From Coenobita brevimanus (lineage: Eukaryota > Arthropoda > Malacostraca > Decapoda > Coenobitidae): a DNA stretch of 64,000 nt. The notes below the pieces were generated by a model. That model was given only the letters and a program-made list of their open reading frames with translations. It had not been told where the DNA came from and did no database searches. Made by a program: the position numbers and the translations under genes. Shown piece after piece: positions 57,292 to 64,000 of the stretch; position 1 is the first letter of the stretch; each line of letters opens with the position of its first letter. The stretch is taken from assembly GCA_032717465.1 (NCBI GenBank), contig JAVRFU010003718.1, forward strand, positions 1,384,926-1,448,925, given 5' to 3'.

Positions 57292-57362
57292 GGTTTTCAA
57301 GAATACTCCCCCAGTATCCCTGCTTGTCGTAAAAGGCGACTAAAAGGGTTGGCGGAGGGTTA
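57292..57362 (+). promoter_or_regulatory. LINE-A 5' leader with hairpins (copy D)
   Basis: ATACTCCCCCAGTAT hairpin, GTCGTAAAAGGCGAC stem-loop enclosed by CCC/GGG, and GGAGGG...CCCTCC pairing. Same order as at 29,772-29,848. GTTTTC near the start can pair with GAAAAC at the end of the leader. Promoter or ribozyme function is conjecture. Confidence 0.45.
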
Positions 57363-58479
57363 GTGCCCCTCCCCGGAAAACAACTAACTAAAAAAACAAA
57401 CAAGAAGCCTCGGACAAGGACTGACCAAACGTTGACGACCCAGGACCGGACAAAGGACTTGGTAATGTGTACATGGAATGTAAGAGGAGCGAATGATGAG
57501 GTGAAAGAGAGAGAGATTGTCCAGGTGCTTGAGGATGCGAAAGTGGATGTATGTGGAATAACTGAAACAAAATGGAGAGGAGAAAGTGTGAGAGAATGGG
57601 AGTATGGATGGGGTATATGTGCAGGAGTAGATGAGAATGAGAGGGCAAAGGAAGGAGTGTGTATAGTTGTGAGTAAAAGATGGAAGAAGAGCATAAGACA
57701 GTATGGATCAGTTGGGTCAAGGATTGTGTGGGTAAAGTTGAAAGTTGGAATACAAATGTGGGCGATTGTGTGTGTGTATGCGCCAACGCAAGATCGTGCT
57801 AGAAGAGTGAGAGAAGAGTTCTGGACAAATGTGGAAGTGTGCATGGAAAAGTTTGGAAGGAATGAGAGAGTGTTTTGATCGGTGATATGAATGGTAAAGT
57901 TGGTAATGTGAAGGTGGATGGAATAGTTGGTGAGTGGGGTGTGCCTGCTGAGATAGATGAGAATGGGAGTGCGTTAGTGGACATCTGTGCTGGGAGGGGT
58001 TGGTAATAGCCAATACCCTCTTCAGGCATAAAATGATCCACAGGTATACATGGCGAGTGATGAGAAGGGTGGGTGGTGAACTGAATGAAAGGAAGGCAAT
58101 GATTGATTATGTGTGTGTGGATGAAAGGATGCGAAGATGTATATTGGATGCAAGAGTTTATAGAGGTTGGGGGAGTGGCCTTTCTGACCACTACTTGGTG
58201 GTGGCCAGAATTAGGATGCAAGTAAGATGGAGGAATAGAAGAAGGGAAAGACGAGAGGAAGGAGTAGTTGCAAGGAGAGTGGAAAGGTTACAAGAGGATG
58301 AGAAAAAGGCAGAGTATAAGAGAGAAGTGGAGGAACGATTGGGCAAATATGAATTGGAGCAGATGGGAGACGTGGAAGGTGTGTGTAAGATATTTACAGA
58401 AGAAATATGTGCAGCATGTGATGTGGTGTGTGGAAGGAAGAGAAGACGGAGGGGTGCAAGGAACAGCGTGGTGGACTGA
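57363..58479 (+). pseudogene. LINE-A endonuclease (copy D)
   Basis: An APE-type endonuclease. MPLPGKQLTKKTN, TWNVRGAND, CGITETKWRGE and VYAPTQDRARR occupy 57,363-57,875. A T missing from a T-run relative to copy A shifts the frame at about 57,873. GDMNGKVGN follows. A G is missing from a G-run near 57,996. Then VGGELNERKAMIDYV and GLSDHYLVVARI run to 58,479, where another shift precedes the RT. Every lesion is a homopolymer length change, so sequencing or assembly error is possible. Catalytic residues are all present. Confidence 0.88.
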
Positions 58480-60433
58480 AGAGGTGAAACAGGCTGTGGC
58501 ACAAAAGAAGAAAGCATACAATGAATGGATGAGAAATAGGGGCGTGGAAGAAGTTGAGAGGCAGAAGAGAGAGTTATATGTGGAAAGGAAGAGAGAGGTG
58601 AAAAGATTAGTAAGAGAGAGTAAGAAGAGAGTGGATCAGGAATTTGGAAGGAATTTGAGTGTAAAGTGGAGGGACTGTAAGAAAATGTTCTGGAGAGAAG
58701 TGAAAAGAGTAAGACAGGGTGGAAGTGAAGTTAGCAGGGGAGTGAAAGATAAACATGGTAGATTACTAGTGGAGAAGGGAGAAAAAGTGAGCAGATGGAG
58801 AGAACACTTTAAGGAATTGTTGAACGTAGAGGATGGAAGTAATGCGAGTATAAGTGGCTGGGGAATGGCTGGGAGAAGGAGGGAGGTGAGAAGACAGGTA
58901 GAAATCAGTAGGATAGAGGTTGTGGAAGCAATGAAGAAAGTTAAATCGGGGAAAGCCCCAGGAATTGATGGAGTGTGTGGTGAGATGCTGAAGCATGGGG
59001 GAGAGATAGTAGTAGAATGGATGTGGAAGATGTGCAGATTGGCCTGGGAGGAAGGTAGAGTCCCGGAGGATTGGAAGTCAGGTATAATTATTCCCTTGTA
59101 CAAAGGAAAAGGGGAAAAAGAAGTGTGTGGTAATCATAGGGGCATTTGTCTTCTTAGTATAATAGGAAAAGTGTATGGTAGGATACTTATAGACAGAGTT
59201 AGAGAAAGAACAGAGAAATTAGTTGGAGAAGAACAGGGAGGCTTTAGGAAGGGAAGAGGTTGTGTAGATCAGATATTCATTCTTAGATCTTTAATGGAAA
59301 AGTTTCTAGAGAAGGGAAAGAAGTTGTATGCGGCTTTCATGGATTTGGAGAAAGCATATGACAGGGTGGATAGACAAGGATTGTGGAAAGTGTTAAGAAT
59401 ATATGGAGTAGATGGGAAGTTGTTGAATGCTGTGAAGAGTATGTATGATGGTGCTAAGGCTGCAGTGCGTGTGGATGGTGAACTAAGTGAATTTTTCTCT
59501 TTGAAAGTTGGTTTGAAACAGGGATGTGTCATGTCTCCATGGTTGTTCAATCTGTACATGGATGGGGTAATAAAAGAGGTACAAGGTAGGGTAGTGGATG
59601 TTGGAGTGGCCCTGGTGAGAGAGGATAGTGTTTGGAAACTCCCTGTACTGTTGTTTGCAGATGATACTGTGTTGTTGAGTGAAGATGAAGGGGAGCTGCA
59701 AGGCTTGGTGGATGAGTTTGAGAGAGTGTGTAAGAAACGGAACCTAAAGGTGAATGTAGGGAAGAGTAAAGTGATGGTCTTTGAGAGAGGTGAAGTCAGT
59801 GAATGTATAGCGAGGTTGGATGGTGAGGAATTGGAAAATGTGAGTACGTTTAAGTATTTGGGTAGTGTGATGAGTAAGGATGGAGGTTTGGAGGGTGAAG
59901 TGCTTGAAAGGGTACAGCAGGGAAGAAAGGTTGCTGGTTCCTTGAAAGCAGTGATAAGAAACAGGGAAGTGAGCATGGAAGTAAAAAAGTTACTACACGA
60001 CAGTATTGTGATACCAACTCTAACGTACGGAAGTGAAGCTTGGACGTTGTTGGAAGGACACAAGTCAAGAGTGAGAGCAGTGGAAATGAGTTATTTAAGA
60101 GGAGCTTGTGGAGTCACGTGGAGAGACAGGCTGACGAATGAGGATATAAAGGAGCGTTGTGGTGTTGATGTGGATGTGATAGGAAGCGTTGTGAGGAACA
60201 CACTGAGGTGGTTTGGCCATGTGGAGAGGATGGAGGGTGAAAGACTGACGAAGAGAGTGTATGTGAGTGAGGTGGAGGGTGGAAGAGGGAGGGGGAGACC
60301 GAGGATGAGATGGAGGGATGGGGTGGAGAGGTATATGAGAGAGGGGGGTGTGAGTTGGGAGCAGGGTAGTGAAATGGCGGGGGACAGGGCGACTTGGAGG
60401 CGATTTGTTTGTGGCCACCCCAAACGGGATTGA
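58450..60433 (+). CDS. LINE-A reverse transcriptase (copy D), open frame
   Basis: The frame is formally open from 58,268, but the family sequence is in register only from about 58,450 (VQGTAWWTEEVKQAVAQK). RT motifs: KAPGIDGVCGEML, NHRGICLLSIIGKVYGRIL, EQGGFRKGRGCVDQIF, motif A FMDLEKAYDRV (59,338-59,370), GLKQGCVMSPWLFNLYMDG, motif C FADD (59,654-59,665), FKYLGSVMSKDG, then AWTLLEGHKSRVRAVEMSY, LRWFGHVERMEGERL, RGRGRPRMRWRDG and the end FVCGHPKRD. All catalytic residues are present. By eye it is nearly identical to copy A on the other strand. The RT would prime on nicked DNA at its 3' GATA-type tail (family knowledge and inference). Confidence 0.92.
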
Positions 60434-60466
60434 GGCGTCTGGCAATAGATAGATAGATAGACTATT

Positions 60467-61240
60467 AGAATAATTCACTAAGAAAAAGGTGCTAGGGAGG
60501 GTCCGCAACTGATGAGTATATAAGCAGTGGAGTGTTCGTATCTCTCTCCTCTGCCTGCTTCCACAACCCTTTGGCTGCTGTGAGACTTTTAATTTTTAGG
60601 ATTTTGGGTGCTCTGGGTTACTCTAAAATACCGTAGTGTAAAACTGTGAAAAAATGAGTAAAATAATCTAAACCGAGTCAATATTTACAGTAGGTCATTG
60701 GCAGCCAAGGAGTTAATCCATCTCCCTCCCACCCCACCCCTGCCATGTCTTCTAACTAGCTGTGTACTATCAGTCCCCATCAATCTGCTAACTAGCCCGT
60801 GACAAGCCAAGCATTTCCTAGTCTATCCTAAACTGCCTAAACCATTCCCCATAACTGACTCGTTCCACGCTAGAACAGAATCGTTCGGCAGAGGAACCAA
60901 TTCGTTCTGACCGGGAACGCTGACCTGGCTAGTCTTATGCTAGGTACTCACAATACCATCTGTACCTCGCCGCTACCTTTGCTCCATGGCTCTGGGCTGG
61001 CATCCTGTGGGCAAGACTTTGGCAGAGAATGGGTTATTTCTGTGTCATGGAAGTGTTTAAACAACCTAACTGCCCTAACCAAACAGTGCAAACCAATTCA
61101 ACACTCACCACCAACGTTGTGAAGGTCTGGAAGGGTTGCTCCCGCGGAGTATAGTTTGATTTCTTACCTGAAAATAAAAATACTTGTTTAGAAAATGCTC
61201 AAACTGCAATCTGAATACTAATATACAGTATTTATAGCCA
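60467..61240. other. non-coding unique sequence
   Basis: Nothing recognised. Confidence 0.5.
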
Positions 61241-61490
61241 GATTTTTTTTTAAATGCAAGGAAGAAGGGACCAAAGGCCAGGAGCCCGAAAACCGTTCCT
61301 CCCAAAGAAAAAAAAAAACAATACAAAAGACAACCAAATTCAAGATCTGTTCATTTCGAGATCCCTGGACACACTGCGTTTGAAAGACTGGAGATCATAG
61401 GAAGTAGGAAATACAGACAGAGGGAGACAGTTTCAGAGCTGACCTGTTGCATACATGAAGGACTGGGAGTAACAGTTAACTCTTGCAATG
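61241..61490 (-). mobile_element. LINE-B 3' end
   Basis: T-run at 61,243-61,250 (poly(A)), then ATGCAAGGAAGAAGGGACC, GAAAGACTGGAGATCATAGG and CTGACCTGTTGCATACATGA match the LINE-B RT C-terminus and 3' UTR in minus orientation. Confidence 0.85.
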
Positions 61491-61689
61491 TAGATGATCC
61501 ATTACAAGTGGAAATGTTGGGCAGGAGAGAGATAAATTAGACCCTGAATTATTTTTTCTCTCTAACTTTTTGAGCTACACAAACACACCTTCAGACTCTT
61601 CAAAGATGGGTTCTGTGTAGCCCGAAACATAAAGAAAAAAAAGAATTCATGCTCAAACCTCTGTCTCTGCATCCGAAACGCTAAGGGCC

Positions 61690-61805
61690 AAAAACAGCAG
61701 AAAATAGACAGAGGAAGACAGTTCCAGAGTTGCCTTATTGCATACATGAAGGACCGGGAGTAACTGCATCAGAGAGTTGGACAGAAAAGGGACGAGAGTT
61801 TGTTG
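61690..61805 (-). mobile_element. LINE-B fragment, diverged
   Basis: AGACAGAGGAAGACAGTTCC, TTGCATACATGAAGGACC and GAGTTGGACAGAAAAGGGAC repeat the region of LINE-B just 5' of the previous fragment. It may be a separate older copy or a rearranged piece of the same one. Confidence 0.7.
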
Positions 61806-62269
61806 CACTCAATCGCAAGGTGTCTCATGTGCATTTTTCGCACTTCCTCCAAAATCAACCTTTCTCTCACATGTCACTCTACCATAAACAGTGGCCAGTG
61901 GATCATTTCATAGTGTTACATTATCAGTCCCCCCAAAAGTAAAATTTACTGGCAGGGCACCAATACCATAACTTTTCACTAAAATAATCAACCAACAAAG
62001 TTTTACAAGCTTTGGTCACCTCCAGACTTTTCACGTTAGTAGGTCCTGCTACAGAACTTGCTACATGCACTTGTGACTGCTTGCTTAAACTTTCATGCAG
62101 TAAAGCAATGGGTGTAACTTTTTTACTTCTTCAGATGAATGAAGACTTTTTTTTTTTTTTTTCATATCCCAGATTACATGTGTCCTCCATTCATAAAAAA
62201 TCTTTTTAAAGTTTTAAGTGAACAGGTGTAGGTTGTAGTTTTGTGGAAACTACTCTGTGAAAATGAGTT
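61806..62269. other. non-coding unique sequence
   Basis: T-run at 62,146-62,162. Nothing else recognised. Confidence 0.5.
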
Positions 62270-62770
62270 TCAAAGAGAGGCAGCTCTGGGAATGAAGGAA
62301 TTTTGACAGGCAGATAAATGCCTGCCTAGCACGGGGGAAGAGGTGAAGTGGCACATTGATGCAGCTTTATCCGAGCATTTACCATAACTAAATAATGCAA
62401 GGGAGGCAACATTCTCTCTTACATGTATGGGAGGTAGTTCATATGTCATTGCAAGGTTATTAATAATTCATGAAGCTTTGTTCTGAACTTTGACATTTTA
62501 GTGCAACCTCTCCACGTCCACTCCACAAAGGTGAGCAATATTCAAGCTGAGAGAGCACAAGACTACTGTAAATTATAGCCAACTGCTCATTAGAGATGTT
62601 ACAGATTCTGTACAATAATCCATGTTTCTCTGATGTGAGTTTAGCATCTGATCTAATGTGAGGTCCAACCAAGGTTACTGTTGAGCAAAACATCAAGCAT
62701 TTCAAGTTTTAGAGACAGGAATAATAGCTGCACTGAAGGTAATACAGGAATCAGGCAATAACTGTTTATT
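62270..62770 (-). pseudogene. degenerate jockey-like LINE RT fragment
   Basis: Minus-strand pieces in two frames: LEMLDVLLNSNLGWTSH followed by IRSDAKLTSEKHGLLYRI, LAIIYSSLVLSQLEYCSPL and, further 3', KCSDKAASMCHFTSSPVLGR. The order and motifs (NWTSHI, KLGFLYR, LEYCSPLWSG-like) match the thumb/connection part of jockey-type RTs. It differs from LINE-B. Old copy with many lesions. Confidence 0.7.
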
Positions 62771-63138
62771 AGTGAGCTGGACATAAAGTCAGGCCTCGTT
62801 TTCATATTGTTCGCTGTGTGATGAAGTACAATAATAGAAAAATGAACAGAACAATGACAATACTGTATCAAAATCTGTCTACACGATAACTGTGATGGCC
62901 GCTTACGACTACCTGTGTGGACACAGTGACACAAGCAAACCAACAGTCAGACCAAACCAAATCAAGGTTCTGTCCCTCAATACCCCCCATAATTTTAACA
63001 ACCTAGAATGGCACCAAGCTTAACCTTGAACCCCAATACCAGACAGGGCAAAAATTTCTAACCTGATCAACCTGTGAACAGTCACCACCCAGCATCATGC
63101 ATGATTTGCTTTGAATTACCTTTGGCACATTCAGCTAT
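62771..63138. other. non-coding unique sequence
   Basis: Nothing recognised. Confidence 0.5.

Positions 63139-63189
<51 letters not shown>
63139..63189 (+). repeat. (AC)n microsatellite
   Basis: About 25 AC units. Confidence 0.98.
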
Positions 63190-63197
<8 letters not shown>

Positions 63198-64000
63198 CTA
63201 TTTTTTGAAAGTATCATTAGGCATCAACAGTAAAGGAAAAAATAAGATGAAATCATATGCATGGACTAATTACATACAACTTCTTGGTAAACATAAGTCA
63301 GGAGGAAGTAAAAAATTTTCAAGGGGGCCAGAGGGGGGGTTGAGAAAATTTGGGGGTATTTCCAGACCCACTTGTCCTCATAACCTGGGTTTCAATGTAC
63401 TCGTCTATGCATTTTCTGTTTCCATGGCAAAACGACCAGACCCAACAACTGTATTGCTCGGGGGGACACTGTACAGGCATATCCCACTACACAATCAACC
63501 GCACTAGCTACATGAAAGAATTAACACCCTTCCCTGCCTCTCAATGGCCAGTCCCCGGCTATCCAATGGGTTTTATCTGATGATATTTTAGACAAATTTT
63601 GTGTTTAGGTTGATTTATAAAATGTTTTCAGACTTAGATTATTGTGTTTTAGTCACAGGTGAGGTGGAAGACACTGTCATTTTTGGGTAGTTTGCTAAGT
63701 TCGATTCTTTTCCAGACATTTATGATTATTTTCAGATTTTATTTTTGGGTTTCAGTGAGTTATATACTGCTCTTGGGCTTAGTTTACTTGTTTTAATGCT
63801 ATTTGGGGGTTTAGGTGAGCTAGAAACTTGTCTGACTCATTTGGGTGGGTTTAGGACTTGGTTGGGGGGATGGGGATCCCTAGGCTCCCAAACACATCCC
63901 TTTACAGTACCTTCTTTGTTATGACGTCCCCGATTAACAATAACCCAACTCAACAATGGGCTTTCTCAAACACATGCCATCGTTATAATGAGGACAGCCT
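63190..64000. other. non-coding unique sequence
   Basis: A loose TTTTGGGT/TTTAGG-type periodicity at 63,590-63,860; no gene or element recognised. Confidence 0.5.

Larger units (their letters stand above)
57287..60466 (+). mobile_element. LINE-A copy D, full-length
   Basis: From the G-run and TTTTCAAGAATACTCCCCC to the (ATAG)n tail at 60,446-60,463, about 3.2 kb. One endonuclease-RT polyprotein region at 57,363-60,433, broken by small homopolymer indels in the endonuclease half; the RT half is open. It serves as the family reference within this window. There is no target-site duplication because the 5' end joins copy C in the 3' UTR. Confidence 0.92.

Noticed and set aside
59269..60063. 264-codon minus-strand ORF (and its counterpart at 25,045-25,839)
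   Set aside because: Antisense shadow of the LINE-A RT, present identically behind both copies.
63340..63507. ORF at the 3' end as a possible host exon
   Set aside because: No domain and no splice-site-supported continuation visible.

Overview
The window is eukaryotic, non-coding, repeat-dominated DNA. Long (AC)n, (GA)n, (CT)n, (ATT)n and (GATA)n microsatellites, several minisatellites and many families of non-LTR retrotransposon (LINE) point to an arthropod. The LINE families and the microsatellite density resemble decapod crustaceans (crabs, shrimps); this is inferred from family resemblance, not shown. I see no intact host gene and no tRNA or rRNA gene. Every long ORF with recognisable protein homology belongs to a transposable element. 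The other long ORFs are low-complexity translations of tandem repeats or antisense shadows.

Working names: LINE-A is a family with an endonuclease (EN), an FADD-box reverse transcriptase (RT), the C-terminal motif LRWFGHVERM and a (GATA)n 3' tail. LINE-B is jockey-like with a poly(A) tail. LINE-C is CR1-like. LINE-D is L2/CR1-like with a zinc-knuckle ORF1.

Layout. 1-1645: hAT (ZBED5-type) transposase pseudogene on the minus strand. 1.7-3.0 kb: purine minisatellite ending in a polarity inversion. 3.5-4.65 kb: 5'-truncated LINE with a GATA tail. 4.7-7.4 kb: tandem repeats and a LINE-A 3' piece with an internal 116-bp amplification. 7.4-8.7 kb: LINE with an open RT reading frame. 9.3-10.9 kb: MITE-like inverted repeat, 26-unit 28-bp array, C-rich minisatellite. 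11-24.6 kb: mostly simple sequence, including a 456-bp (AC)n tract, a second MITE, short LINE 3' ends, a large inverted repeat and a 126-bp LINE-derived tandem array. 24.6-31.1 kb: minus-strand LINE-A copy interrupted in its endonuclease by LINE-B and joined at its 5' end to a second LINE-A copy. 32.3-36.1 kb: complete piggyBac element with TTAA duplication and a twice-broken transposase. 36.6-40.4 kb: LINE-A 3' end and a nearly full CR1-like LINE with a catalytically damaged RT. 40.4-45.6 kb: no recognisable gene. 45,766-45,865: assembly gap. 46-49.6 kb: LINE-A 3' end, possible hAT end, LINE-B copy abutting a second piggyBac family. 51-60.5 kb: a multi-layer nest (LINE-A containing a Tigger/pogo element containing LINE-D containing a second Tigger), followed directly by a full-length LINE-A. 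60.5-64 kb: short LINE-B and jockey-like remnants and an (AC)n tract.

Nothing here forms a host pathway or operon; the only relations between genes are those of transposons interrupting one another. The insertion order can be read directly: LINE-A copy C is older than Tigger-1, which is older than LINE-D, which is older than Tigger-2. Copies of LINE-A on both strands look nearly identical, which suggests recent activity of that family.
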